From Cyathus striatus (Eukaryota; Basidiomycota; Agaricomycetes; Agaricales; Nidulariaceae), in NCBI GenBank assembly GCA_025738555.1, contig JAOVFP010000020.1, forward strand, positions 682,001 to 746,000: a stretch of DNA of 64,000 nucleotides. The letters are read 5' to 3'. The translations under genes and the position numbers were made by a program. Of this stretch, positions 25,010-37,638 are shown piece after piece. Under the pieces are notes generated by a model that worked only from the letters and a program-made list of their open reading frames with translations, did not search any database and was not told the DNA's origin. Within the stretch, counting starts at the first letter, position 1. Every line of letters starts with the position of its first letter.

Positions 25010-25989
25010 TTCGTGATGTTGTTGTGTGTACGTTAGCTTCGCACTTTTCAGATAGAGCCTGGAGTGTTATGACAATCTGTACTGACTGCTTATTATACAA
25101 GAGAGATAGCGGCACCTTCACGCCGCGGAGTTCACCATACGAATCGAATCAAACGTTCCTTCGTATTGACATTGTAGCAGATGGAGGGGTAATCTGGAAT
25201 AACATCCGTGTGAACGAAAATAAATGTACTACTTAGTCTACTATAGATAAGAGCTTGTGTATTCTGCCTCAGCCGCTAGAATACTTTGATTAAAATTTAT
25301 GTAAATGAGTCGGATGAAATAGTTCTTACATGTGTATGGGATATCCCCCTGCCAGATACTTGACTGTTGTAGTCAGAAGATATCGATGTACGAAATTTTT
25401 ATGAGGTAGGATGAAACAACATGTGGAACAACTTCTATCTTACCGTAAACCTTCAATGCATCATAGTTGCGCCACCACATGACTGAGCGATATTTTGGAA
25501 AGCTGTCCGAGCACCTGTTTTATGTATGCACCCACCAAATGTAGCACAGTAGAAATAATCCGGTGGGCAAGTGATTATATGATCTGCAAAGCCAAAATGG
25601 CAACCGTGGATTTCCCCCATTCGCTAACCTCGATTTAAATTGACCTTATCCTCCTACAAGTACGGGGCACCATTACGCACGCATTGTATCCGTCATGCTG
25701 CTAAGTATTAATAAGATGAAGACAATCAAACGTGCGCTTTGGATCGTACGCACGTGTAGGCATTTCCAGAAAGAATCGCAAATGCACATCAGCGTGCTCA
25801 GCGCGTAATGTAATCGATCCCTATCTATCTACTATAGATAAGTGTCATGATCAGTATCATATAAAAATAGATACAGACATATTTTTAACTGTTATGTACT
25901 TCTGTAAGACGGAAGGCCGGGGGTTGGCTGCTTCCTATTTCCATCCGGGTGGAGAAAAATACTGACACCATTAGCACTTTGGATAAACT
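25010..25989. other. intergenic region with a 15-bp direct repeat
   Basis: About 1 kb with no supported gene. The exact 15-mer TCTACTATAGATAAG occurs at 25237-25251 and again at 25828-25842 in the same orientation, 591 bp apart. No transposon ends were recognised around either copy. Confidence 0.4.
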
Positions 25990-27234
25990 TCATATTGGGA
26001 TGTAATATGGACGGAAATGCTGTCTACGTGCAAGATGGCGAGCAGGTATTATAGGTGTGGATTCATTGCTACTTAGGCCACTGTCTGAATTATTTTCGAC
26101 CGGTGTCACAGAGCTTGAAGAAACGATAGCACTCGAACTCTTTGAAGAGCTCAATACAATACGTTGGGTCCGCCTACGATAATACTGCCATTGGTCGTGG
26201 TACGAATTGCACAAAATCATAAAAATGCATTGGGCATTAAACAGTGGCCGTTCCGGCGATGGAATTCGAGAAAGGATTTTACACCCGTGGCGAGAGCTTC
26301 GAACAGCAGGCCAATGAGAGTAAAAGTTTGTAGGACTTAAAAACAATCGGCGAAGCTCGCCCCAGTGGTTCTCTTCTGCAAGGGAGTCTAGCTCGGCCCT
26401 TTGTTCCGGAGGATAGAGCGTGACTATTCTAAAGTCCAGAAAGATGAGTCGTAATTTCCGTTCAGAGATGATCATTCGGCCCAGGATTCCATTGAGTAGA
26501 AAGCCATGCTTTTGTAGCTTGGCAACAGCTTTATATACCAGCGAGCGGTCTTCGGGTTTGATCTCTCTGCCAACAGCAGGCTCGGTGACGAGTCCAATAA
26601 TAGTGCCGGAACGGACAAGATGACCCAGAACGTTAAATGTCAAGTCAAAGCCCTCCAAAGTGCGGTAATTATACATCATCATGTTGAGCCTTTCCCAGCT
26701 CGACTTGTCCCATATACAAAATGCATCTATAATGAAGTGTAAGGCCGGCACTTTCGAGGACGGAGAAAATGTGCGCACCAACTTCTCGACCTTTCCATTC
26801 ACCGACTCTATACTCGCAATCGAGTACAAATTTCTTCCACTTTATCTCACTTTCGTCAATGAAAGGAGCCCATGGAGTGATGGTGCAGGCAGAAAATGTT
26901 TTTTGCTTTTGTACAAGTCGGTATCCTCTTGGACCCAGAGTCAAATAAGCCAAATTGGTGCGTTCAAATTCGATAGTGTCGATGATAGAATGCTATTTGA
27001 AAGATGGATAAGAAGTCTTGATTTTGATTTAATACGGCTCACGATTTCCTCTAGTATATCAAAATAGCGTTTCTCCAGTTCCAGCTCGGTGTTGGGATTA
27101 CGGACGGTGTTGGGAAGGGCCAGGCAGTCGACTTGGATGACAAGAAGATGACCACCTTTCCATAGAGCATAAGAAGTGGAAGGATATTCATTGGATCCTC
27201 CGGCATAGGCTATAATGTTGTCGGGGAATGGCAT
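25990..27234 (-). CDS. degenerate protein-kinase-like protein
   Basis: The start is taken at the ATG at 27234 (MPFPDNIIAYAGGSNEYPS). An intron with GTGAGC donor joins 'YFDILEEI' to 'HSIIDTIEFERTNLAYLTLG'. A second junction near 26750-26790 must change frame: a 40-bp GT-AG intron joins 'DCEYRVGEWK' to 'VPALHFIIDAFCIWDKSSW'. The region 'TIIGLVTEPAVGREI' resembles a kinase hinge. 'AKLQKHGFLLNGILGRMIIS' followed by 'KLRLIFLDFRIVTLYPPEQR' corresponds to the HxD...N and DFG region of the kinase-like proteins common in mushrooms, but the catalytic Asp and the DFG Asp context are not conserved. It is probably a pseudokinase. The C-terminal 60 residues are Ser-rich. The alternative for the second junction is a frameshift. 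Confidence 0.5.
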
Positions 27235-28476
27235 GGATGATGGGTTCGTGGGTCCCAATTACATACAGTGGGCGTAGGCCGGCAAGTATTACAGAGGAAT
27301 GTAGAGGATGAATTTATATATTTACCGGTGATGGCAAGTTGATCCATCTATTGTATTCATCTCATTGTGATAGCATGCTAGCATCTGTACAAATCTGTGG
27401 ATGCAATTGAACAAGCCGACCGACTAACGCCATGTTTTTCCCACGAGTCTTGACTTTCGAGCTGGAGAGCCATCACCTTAGCATTGCAGGGAACCGAAAG
27501 GAAGCAAGAAGTCGTGATGTCGGCGAGTCGACATTTCCATAAGTAAAAAGATAATATTTGGCAGAAACCAGAAATGTGGGTGCCTCAAGATTGACTTTTC
27601 TTCTGTCAATCGGCGAAGCAAAAGACAATCAATCTGTAATGGAGGGAGTCTCCGGGTTACATGATGCCGTTGCCAGATTGGTAGTTGCAAGGTGAGTATT
27701 TATAGCGAGCGAACATGGAAGCAGGAATGCGAATCAAATGGAGTGTCTATCGATGAAATCTCCACGGTAACGTTGAGGGATAAGTTGGATACGAAGACTG
27801 TGATTCGAAATTCATGGCCGAGGTGAAAAAACTTGTGTGACAGGTATTACGTGGTTGGAGAATGAGAATGACTCCTGAGGACGAGAAGATAAGGCACAGA
27901 GCTGCCGGCGATACTTGGTTCAGTCCGGGATCGGAACAGAGTGGAAGCTCTAACAGCGGGGTTCGCAAGGACATTTTCCACAGGGGGAGCCAGTTACCAG
28001 CAAGAATGGGGAGAAGAGCGCAAGAGTTCAGTGGAGTGATGAATTAATTCAGCTCGAGGTGGGCCAGGATGAAGTCTAGGGCGAGGAGTGACAGGACGAG
28101 GTGGGGTCACTATTTGCTATTTGTTCCGCGAGGTCGGGCGTGGTGCAATGATTAGAGAAATCACATGGAGAGTTGGCGGGTTTCGAGGTGGTATGTTATA
28201 AGTATAGTTTGTTGGTGGAGTGAGAAGGAGAGAAAGAGATGGAGGGTTGTTTCCCTCGGGGAATATATGGTAGTAAAGGGCAAGGTGGGAGTGAAGGAGA
28301 GTGTGAGAAGCGGACAACAGGGATGTGACTGTGACAGTATTGTGGACGGGCAGCGAACACTGCGGCTATTACCTGCGACGATGAACTCTGCGCTGGACTA
28401 GAGTCTTCTGTGCCTTTCTTCTTTTCTCCCTCTCCCTCTCCCGCGACACCACACTCGAGGCCACCCTGCACCAGCC
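27235..28476. other. intergenic, promoter region of two divergent genes
   Basis: 1.2 kb between the divergent kinase-like and Ser-rich genes. It holds only short frames on both strands. The last 80 bases are strongly C/T-rich before the start at 28477. Nothing else was recognised. Confidence 0.4.
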
Positions 28477-31400
28477 ATGGCCATCCACCGCAAACGCAAC
28501 CAGGTCCCCATCCTCCTCGAGTCCTTCCCCGTCCCCCCCTCCCACATCCCTGCTACCCCCACCCTCCCCCCCGCCTTCCCCCTCCCCACCCCTCCCGCCT
28601 CAGCCCCTGCCCCTGCCCCTTCCTCCCCCACCCCCTCCCACATCAACCCCCCGCCCTCTCGTCCACCAAGCACGCCCCTCCCTCCCCTCCCTGGTCCCCC
28701 CAGGATCTCTGACACTGACACCCTTCTCCTCCTCTCCCGCTCAGCCCGCAGCTCAAAATACTCCTCGTCCTCCTCCCCCCGCAGCAGTGCTGTTGGTGCA
28801 GACGAGGAGGGCCGTCGCGACTCGGTTGCCAGTAACAACAGCAATGCAAGTGCAACCTCCCTGGGCTATCTCAGGGGCTCCTCCCGCTCCAACTCCCTGC
28901 GCTCTCTCCCCCCTCGCAGTCCAAGCTCCTTCAGCAACTACCACTACAACCACCCCCCCGCCCCCTCTCAGTGCTGGTCGACCCAGCATCGCCTTCTCCA
29001 TCCACGAGGACGAGTATGAAGACGAATTAGAGCGCGAACGCGAGCTTCAGGAGGTCGCTTTGATCACTGGCGTCGTCCTGCCCGATCCAGATCCAGATCC
29101 CAGCCAGGATGCAGAGCAGCTCACCCGCATGTCCATGCCCTCCTTTGACAATGACGACGACAACGACGGTCCTTATTCTCAAAACGCGTCTACAAATGCA
29201 CTTCGTTTCGCTCTCCACAAAGCAGCGCGTTCCCATTCACAGCACGTCGCCAATGAGTCCATTTCTAGCATTGACATGCGCGAGATCATGCAGCAAAACG
29301 ACTGGGACGATGCAGATGACGATCCCACTGCCACCCATACCTTGCCCGACCATGATCGCTCCACCGGGAGGGTGTCCCTCGATTCCTTCAAGTCGTCTAT
29401 TTCCGGACGCGCCAAGGTACCGCCACTTGTCAGACGCCTTTCAACCTCGTCCACCGCTTCCCCCCTCCCTTCATCCACCGCTTCCCCGCTCCCCTCGTTC
29501 ACCCCCACGTCCCTGCCCCTCGCGCTCGCCCCAATACCCATGCGCGTGCGCCAAATATCCATCGCCGATCCTATTGATCCAGAGGGAATACTCGGAAAGT
29601 CCTCTGTCGATGTGGAAGTGGGAAGGGAAAGAGTGTCCAAACAGAATCCAGCGAGTGATCCCCAGTTTGCATTTTCCACACGGATACCCACATCTGCTGG
29701 TTCAGGCGATGCTGCCACACCCACTTCTACATCGACGATCACGCCTGCACCGGATTCTGTGTCTCATCCCATGTCAATCCCAACAACAACATCAGATGAT
29801 GTCTCCCCTTCCAATTCCATCTCACACAACCCCTCAAATTCCACTCCATCCACCACACCTCCACCTGTCGACCCCCAGTCCCTTCACCTCCGTATGCGAG
29901 CAGTACGCTCTCGCAGCGAAAGTCACAAGCAGGCCCTTCGCGCTCGCAGCACCAGTCCCAATCGCGCACGAGCTACCACCGTTCCCTCTGTCATGCCAGT
30001 GCCACCCGTGCCCTCCATGCCTGACCCATCAAAAAAGGAAGAGGAAGGACGAGCAAGTCCAGACATTGATGCCATTCTCGCGCGCACGCCGAGACCAGTG
30101 CTGAGACGCAAGAGCCAGGCTCAACTTGGCAAGTCCTCGCGCTCCCAAAGCCGTACCCGTGCACGTGTCGTATCAGGCACCTCCAGCAGCGACATACGAA
30201 GCCGGGTGACCTCTGCATCAGAGAGCGTCTTGAGTCGCTCCAGCGCTGGGTGGGGGGTAACCAACCGCAGCGGGGACGAGGATTTGGATTATATTGTATC
30301 TGGCTTGTGGAGAAAGAGCGGCACAGGTGGCGGGGCAAGTGATGATGAAGATTACGGCGTCCCCATTCAGAATGTGCAGAATCAATGGGACGACAATGAG
30401 GAAGGAATAAGGAAGCTTGAGAGAGAATTGGACGGGGAAGGAAGCGAGAGCGATTCCAGCATCGATTTACATACCCCTCTCCCGTATGCCTTTCGTTTCT
30501 TTCATCCATGCTGCATGCTGATTTATTTTCTCAGGCATCTGATGCTACGACACGGCTTGCTTTCGCCCAACTCGAAGCTTTTGCCAAACAGCCAATCACG
30601 GGCAGGCACTCCGCAGGATGGAAGACCCGGGAGCGGGTTATCCATGTCGTCCGTAGGTACGATCGCACTTCTTGTGTTCTTCTCGGACAGCCATGCTGAT
30701 TCTCTTTCTTTAGGTGGCGCCTCACTGATGACAAAGTCGGGCATTTTCAAAGACAACCGAGATACGCCTCAGCGAAGAACACGCCACCGCGATGGCAAAC
30801 TGCTGCGTGGTGGAATTGGACTCACTACCGGGCTCGGATGGAGTGATAGGTGAGTTTGTATCCTGCTAGCTGGGGTCTGAAAGTGGGCGTAGCCTGTGTT
30901 AGCTTCTATTTTAACGTTGCCGTGCCATGGGACGTGTGGCATGCTTGATGCATGGTCCGCACTGCAGCCATGATGATGGGTGGGCAGATGGCCTTTCAAT
31001 TTCCCTGCTTTCCACGATGGATGGACTGAAACTGATCCGCCTTTTCACCCCCAACAGTGAAGACGAAGACGCCCCATCGCCACTCACACGGCGTCTCTCC
31101 GCGCTTAGTCTCTCACGCCGCTCATCGGCGTCCTCCGTGGTCACAACACCGAGAGCACATCCACTCTCGAGGTCCTTCAGTAGCGGCATTCTTTCAGAGG
31201 AATTTGATAATTCTGCTTTTCAAATGGGCGGAACTGGAAAGAGTAGGTCTCCCCTTCCGCCCACGTCCTGGAAAAAATCAGGTGGTGCTATAAGAGAGAG
31301 TACAGGCAGTAATGGAAGTTCCAACGGCGTGGATTCGCTGACCGCTACGAGAACACCAAAGGCAAAGATGAAAATGCAGAGGCCTGGAGTCGACGTACAT

Positions 31401-32066
31401 AATGTTGGTAACAAAAGGTCAGGAGATGACCTGATCATAAATACACCCTCCAGCGCTTCGTCTCTAAGTATCCCGCTTCCTGTCACGCCCTCGGATGATT
31501 CGCAGAAAAGGGTGCCAATAGATAAAGACAAATCACTCCCCCCTCTGCCAGTCTCTGTACTGAAGAAATACCCCTCGAATTTGAGTTTGCGCTCAAGGGC
31601 GGTTTCGGCGGGTTCGAATGTATCTGGAATTCCGACCACTTCTTCTGGTTTACCTACACCGTCGGGTCTCCTCACTTCATCGTCGTTGTCGACATCGACG
31701 TCTTCCGCTCCCATTGTCCGACCCTTGAAGCTTCCTCGTCACACTTCACGTAGTACAACAAGGGGCGATAGACCGGCCGTCCCTGTACCTTCCGTGGGAT
31801 CGTACGCTACAGTACGTACACCTTCTATTACATCCAGTGGACTCTCTGCGCCGCAGTCTGCCCCCACTACACCAACCGTGTCCAGTAGCATAGCAAAGCC
31901 AAAGCCACGCACAGGTACGGGGATGGTGTACCGTACGTCTTCTGGTCCGGCCAGCCGGATGCGAACTCCGATGTCGTTGAGTGCGTCTCTTTCTGCTTCG
32001 ACTGGTTCTTTACCTCCGCGGACTTTGAGACCTACCACACCTAGTACAAGAGGTGTGGCGTTTTAG
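28477..32066 (+). CDS. large serine-rich disordered protein, one-base frame break near N-terminus
   Basis: Four exons: 28477-30483, 30535-30656, 30714-30849 and 31058-32066. The start MAIHRKRNQVPILLESFPVP opens a Pro/Ser-rich protein that continues with 'GRPSIAFSIHEDEYEDEL' and long Ser/Thr/Pro tracts. The frame shifts by +1 at a run of seven C (28953-28959). Removing one C makes the exon sum 3,273 bases, exactly 1,091 codons, and joins 'YHYNHPPPPLSAGRPS' smoothly. No phase-compatible GT-AG intron bridges the break. The best-conserved-looking segment spans two introns: 'GKLLRGGIGLTTGLGWSD' then 'SEDEDAPSPLTRRLSALSLS'. No known domain was recognised; the Arg-Arg-x-Ser and Ser-Pro density suggests a phosphorylated scaffold. 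Either a sequencing error in the homopolymer or a true mutation explains the break. Confidence 0.75.
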
Positions 32067-32346
32067 CGATTTACTTTTCATTGTTCTTCCCTTCGGCAAG
32101 TTTGTTTTACTCTGAATATTTCTGCCGTTGGTTCCTTCATTCGGAAACGGTATTTATTGAGGCTCTGCTATTGGTCCTGTATTCCTATGAATTGTCGCTC
32201 CTTCGTCTTTCTATCGTGGTAATCCATGCATACCCATTCATATCCTCAGCTTTCTTTCGTTTGCAATCTTACCCGTAATATGCAACTCTTATTAATGATC
32301 CCTACCGCTTTGTCTTCAGTGGATTCTGGTATTTATAATGAAAACC

Positions 32347-32715
32347 TTAGTACGATGAGCCTTTAGAGCTTATCTTCGTTTTCCGGGGAGTAAGTAGGTG
32401 TAGCCGAGTAAATGGATTTGTGGGAGAGTACTGACAGAATTGATGTGAAGTTTGAACAAATCTAGCTTGATCGGTGATATACCAGCACCCATGATCAAGA
32501 GTATAATACACTGCACATGCTCTACTTCGGAGTTGCTACCACATCTGAACAAGAATTATACGATATTCACGAAGGATAACGTCTTCAAGCTCGATGAACC
32601 CTTGTTTGTACCTGTCTCTATTTTTAAACTCCTCTGGGTCCCAGCCACTTGCTTCCCATTTTTTCCTAGACATGCGGTCGTAGATGCTTATAGGGTTCTT
32701 ATCTTCTATGACCAT
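32347..32715 (-). CDS. probable small hypothetical gene on the minus strand
   Basis: From the ATG at 32715 the frame reads MVIEDKNPISIYDRMSRKKW and then 'DPEEFKNRDRYKQGFIELED', with a charged, protein-like composition. A 51-bp GT-AG intron (donor GTATAA, acceptor GTGCAG) joins it to 'LDHGCWYITDQARFVQTSHQ', which stays open to a stop at 32347. The frame is also open upstream of the Met to about 32768, so the true start may be further up. The gene is divergent from the OPT transporter, about 145 bp away. No family is recognised. It could be a remnant of a longer gene. Confidence 0.38.
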
Positions 32716-32860
32716 ATGAGCTTCTTGGGGCCACCTAATTATAGTCCATCCCAAAGCTTTCGAGGATGACTACATATACTTGCCTAGTCGTGGATTCAAG
32801 AATAGTTAGTAGTGGTTTGCAGCGGTTCTACTCCCAGCTAACATTCTTCGACTCGGAGTC

Positions 32861-35800
32861 ATGGATACCTCTCATGGCGAGAAAGATTTGGACCTCAAAG
32901 ATGAGAAAGGTGTAGAGAATGTTACGGAGATGCCTTCGTTCAGCGACGAGAAGGCATATGGCTTGGACACGAAGCCCACGGCGGTCGACATTGATGCCTC
33001 TGAGATAGGAGAAGTTTTCGCTGAAGGACCCCGTCTAATAGATTTGGGGGAAGACGGAAAGGAACGTCCTATTGGTAAAATACTAGACATTTGCGTCGCA
33101 GCTTCATTTCTAACATGGCCTCACAGAAACCGACGCGGACTACGCGACTAGACTCCTCTCTCTCGAAGATGATCCAACTTTACCAATTTGGACGTTTCGC
33201 ATGTGGTTCTTGTCCCTAGGCCTCTCTTGTTTTGGAGCAGTCCTTGGACAGATATTTGTGAGCGACATGTAATTTATCGAAATATCCTTTTGACATTTTC
33301 TGCTAGTATTTTCGTCCTCAGACAGTACGGAGTATGACGTTGCCTACAATACTTGTACTAACGACTTCTTAGGTTAATGTCAGTCAGCTGTTTCTTCAGG
33401 TCTGTTACATCCTTCAAAGAATTTTTCATCGTAGTGACCTTTCCAAACTTATTCGCAGATTATTTCTTACATTATGGGGAAGGTTTGTGGCTTTCAAACT
33501 CCCCAGTAGCGCTTGCCTGACTAACCAGCTTGATAGGCCATGGATGAAATTATTCCCGGTCCTGGCCCCAATGCTCGGTTCAAGGCTCCTGACAATCAAT
33601 TTTGGAGGCAAGTTGCAATTGTTTAGCTTTTGATTACGGCCTCACTAAGTTCTAATTTTAGATTCATGAATCCTGGTCCATTCAGTTTCGTCAATTCTTC
33701 GTACTTTCGCGTACTGGTTCTGATGTCAATCATTTAGATATCAAGGAACATGTGGCCATCACAATCATGTCTTCTACTGCGTCCTCTACTGCGTTGGCTA
33801 TTAGCATTTTTGCTGCACAGGATCTTTACTACCACGTGCGCCCGAATGCCGCCGTTGGTATATTTACGTATGCTCTTTAACTTCAGTTTGTCTCCGTATG
33901 CTAAAAGCTTCCCGTTCAAGCCTAATTGGCTCTCAGCTCATCGGATATGGTATGGCAGGTGAGGCTTTCCTTGCTCATGGCTCAGGTTAGGGCTGATCGT
34001 TCAAAACAGGGATTACGCGAAGTTTCCTAGTATATCCTACATTCGCAGTATATCCCCAACTTATGCCTACTGTCCAACTGTTTGATGCTCTACACCGCGG
34101 CCAAGATGTGATCATGCAAAAGAAACGTCTGAAATTTTTCTGGGTTGTCTTTATCGGTATTTTTGTTTGGGAATGGTTCCCAGTAAGTGCCATTAATTTC
34201 AATGGTAACCCTGTACTAATTTATCCATAATTCTAGGAATACATCGCCCCGTAGGTGAATTTAAGTCATTCCAAGAATTATAGCTAATTATGATTATAGG
34301 ACGCTTACTGGTATAAGTATATTCTGCCTCGCAAATCAAAACAGTGCCTGGTTTACTCGAATTTTTGGTGTGTTGGAGTTCGTATTACGTGCGAGGAAAT
34401 GCTGATATATATGTAGGTGGTGCGGCTGGAAACGAAGGGTTAGGAGCATTTTCTCTGTGCCTAGACTGGGCATATGTCGGGGCAGGAGGTGGTTCTATAG
34501 GGTCGCTTTTCACTCCATTATCTACTCAGTTATCTCTTTATGGGGGTTGTGCCGTTTGCATGTGAAGCATCTTTTAGCTTATTTTGATTACCCACTGATC
34601 AGTGATTAACTTGTCCCTTAGGATTGCTTTCTGTGCATGCTATGCAAAGAACACTTGGAATACGCAAAACTTCCCTTTTCTAACCCAGCTCTTATACTAT
34701 CAAAATGGTATGGATAGTTCTTATTTTATGTGAACTTTTTAATTCGCAAAACTCATTTTGGAAGGCACGGAATATGACCAGCTATCTATTCTTAACGATG
34801 ACTTCACTCTCAATGAGGAAAAACTAGCGCAACAGGCGAGTTTAGCATATTATCTAATGGTAATGGCACGTCTTATGAGCAATTTTAGGGTCTGCCATGG
34901 TATGCTGCATCCCAGCTTCTCTTCAAAGTTAGTCGTACAATGTACATCGGCGGTAAGCTGTTGATATCTGAATCTTGCATATATAACGAAGAATTTATTA
35001 AATATTTTCATGGACAGCTGCCATTACACACTTCATACTTTGGCATTACCGCACAGCTTACAGTATCATCCGTGAAAAGAAGGTAATGTGTGACTCGGTG
35101 ATTAAGTAAATCGCGATGCCTAATATTAAGTTAGGAATGTGATGATCCCCATTACCAAAAAATGAAGGTATGCTTTGATAATACCCTGTGACAGTTTAAT
35201 AACATGTGAATATCTAGATCTACAGAGAAATTTCCAATTGGTGGTACTTTGCAATATTTATAGGAACAATTGCGATGGCACTTGCGACAACTTATGCAGC
35301 CAAATCTGGACTGCCATGGTGGGGGCTTTTCGTATCCATAATATTTGCGTGGCTCTTTATTCCAATAATAGGCACGGTACGATGCATTAGTGTATGCTAT
35401 CTGAAACAAACACACACTTACTAATTTCTTTCTCAGCTATACGCTACTGTCGGGTATCTGCCAAGCACAGAAAACTTGGTTCAGGTACTTAGTTTGTTGA
35501 CTCGGTTGATATAAATTCACTCATATTTACTAACTATGCTCTAGATGGTTGGAGGAGCCCTCATTCCAGGAAAACCAGTGGCCAACATGTATTTTACTAT
35601 GTACGGATTTAACCCACTTCAGCAAGCTTTGTATCTTCTCCGAGATTTAAAGCTGGTGGGTGCAACCTATCGCGATACATCATAAAGTTAAAAAAGTGTA
35701 CTTTATGTTTCTCCAGGGACAGTACACAAAGCTACCACCAGTGACAACGTTTGGAGTGCAAATTATTGGGACCGTCATTGTAAGTGTTTAGTAGCAAATA

Positions 35801-36836
35801 TCCTATATTTTTCTAACCACACTGCTGTACCAATGAATGTAGGGAGGGCTCTTGAACTTTGTAATTATGAAGGTAGTGCCATTATACCGTAATCCACCCA
35901 TCACCTAATGATGCTTTATCTGCAGTCAATCATCAGTGCCCGAAGAGATGTCCTTCTCGATGTTCAAGGGACAAACGTATGGTCCGGGCAGCAGGTTAAT
36001 TTCAATCTATAGTTTTCGACAGGATGCGTGGATTGAATGTCTTTTAGGTACAATCATATAACAGCGCCGCTATTGCATGGGGAGCACTGGGAAAACCATT
36101 GTATGCCACTGGAACACGATATGGGGTAACATTCTGAATCAATTTTTCGTTACACTACGATATAACAAGTAATCATAACAGTTTGTACCGTACATGCTTA
36201 TTGCAGGACTTGGCTTCCCGATTCCTTTCTGGTTACTGCATCGGAGGTATCCCAAAGTGGGTTTCAACTTGGTATTTACTCCTATTCTTGTGGGTGAGTA
36301 GCTCCTCTTACACTTGTACTTATTTGGAGATTTATTGACGTTCAATCTGCTAGCCGAACTTGGTATCTTAAGTGTCGGAATAAACTCGAGTTTATTCACA
36401 TCATTTGTTCTTGCCGTATTTTCACAATATTATCTTCGCAAGTAAGTGTCTATGTCTTGTCGTGAAGTCATTTCTAAACGTGATAGATATCGAGCAACTT
36501 GGTTCCGTAAATACAAGTATGATATTTAGTCTATGAAAGTGAGAAACCATTCTAATTAGTTATTTAGCTTTCTTCTTAGCGCTGCCCTTGACGGTGGAAC
36601 TTCTGTAAGTGGATCACTCTGTCTTTACACGCCTTGTTGTTCATTGGCTTCCGTGACTACAGATCATGGTATTCGTGTATACCTTTGCTGTAGGGGGAGG
36701 AAGTGGTCAAGTGATACCGTTTCCAACTTGGGCTCTGGTATGTTAATAAAATATGACATGATGGCGTAGTTCTCAATATTCGATTGAACAGAATCCCAAA
36801 GGCAATCCTGATTATTGCAAGCGACTGTCTGATTAA
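32861..36836 (+). CDS. OPT family oligopeptide transporter
   Basis: A gene of more than 15 exons separated by short introns, starting MDTSHGEKDLDLKDEKGVEN (acidic cytosolic N-tail). It encodes a proton-coupled oligopeptide transporter (OPT superfamily, peptide-transporter clade). Diagnostic blocks in order: 'DDPTLPIWTFRMWFLSLG', 'YFRPQTVNVSQLFLQ', 'MNPGPFNIKEHVAITIMSS', 'VYPTFAVYPQLMPTVQLF', 'WEWFPEYIAPTLTGISIFCL', 'GSIGSLFTPLSTQ', 'PWWGLFVSIIFAWLFIPI', 'PGKPVANMYFTMYGFNPLQQ', 'GQYTKLPPVTTFGVQIIG' (KIPPR-like motif with the Arg changed), 'YLRKYRATWFRKYN', and the C-terminus 'NPKGNPDYCKRLSD'. Many hydrophobic segments fit 14-16 membrane helices. All junctions I checked keep frame, so the gene looks functional. 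Likely at the plasma membrane, importing short peptides. Confidence 0.92.
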
Positions 36837-37638
36837 ACAGGAGGAACCAGAAATTCGAATTGTCGTCGCGAAAGGGTTTTTTTGTATTAATGTCACATTA
36901 ATGTAATACTATAAGAAGTTTCAGTCTCGTCTGAACATGTCCTTTTATTGCTGTAGTGTTATTTTGTATACAAGTAAGTAAGTATCGAAATCATCCATAA
37001 TGGAAAGAATTTTGAAGTACATTTTGGCACGTGATGGGTGACCTTGATGAGATCAGTAATGGACAGTGGACACAAGTAATTGTGGGAAGCCCGGGCGCGC
37101 TGGCGAGCGTAGGCTGAGTCTTGAGCTTGAGTACTCGAGTCCTGACACCATCCTCGACGTACGCGACGCCCATTGGCACATTCTATCCCATATCTTCCGG
37201 GTACAGCTAATTCTAAATGAAGGCAAGGGGGCATTGATATCTTAAGACAACTAGTGAGTCTCTGAACAGGCTCCAACTCAGCGCTGACCATGTATGCATT
37301 TCTTGTCTGATAGAACGAATCAGCCCTATAACGCCCCTATCATTATTGAACATAATATAGCTTAGGGGAATTCAGAAGAGGTTTACCAGAACAGTGCAAT
37401 AGTAAGTTTTCTTGCACCTTGTGCATCGGATTCAGATGTTGACCATCTTGACTTAAGGACGAGCCATCGTACCCAGCCTTAGTCATCGAAAACCCACTTT
37501 AATTATAGGTAATGTCGTATTTCTTGATGCTGAAACATGTTTAACGACCATTCTTATAGCAGGAAGACCCCAGTTGTAGGCGAATCATTGTTTAGCTGTG
37601 TGGATACCAGCCATTACTATACGACGCCGCTAGCAGTG
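36837..37638. other. intergenic region with a GC-rich patch
   Basis: 0.8 kb without a gene. A GC-rich patch at 37080-37185 stands out from its AT-richer surroundings and contains repeated CTCAAG/CTCGAG motifs reminiscent of the anticodon region of an intron-bearing tRNA-Leu/Ser. No T-arm (GGTTCGA) or closing acceptor stem is present, so no tRNA is called. Confidence 0.35.

Noticed and set aside
28787..30853. The long plus frame as an independent gene starting at 28787
   Set aside because: Its N-terminal part is a shadow of the 28477 frame up to the C7 run; the 28477 start with a one-base break explains both frames better.
37080..37185. tRNA-Leu/Ser-like sequence on the minus strand (GGACTCGAG...CTCAAG repeats)
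   Set aside because: No T-arm consensus and no closing acceptor stem; at most a remnant, so no RNA gene was called.
36959..37291. 110-codon minus ORF downstream of the OPT gene
   Set aside because: It spans the GC-rich patch and has no coherent domain; likely a chance frame.
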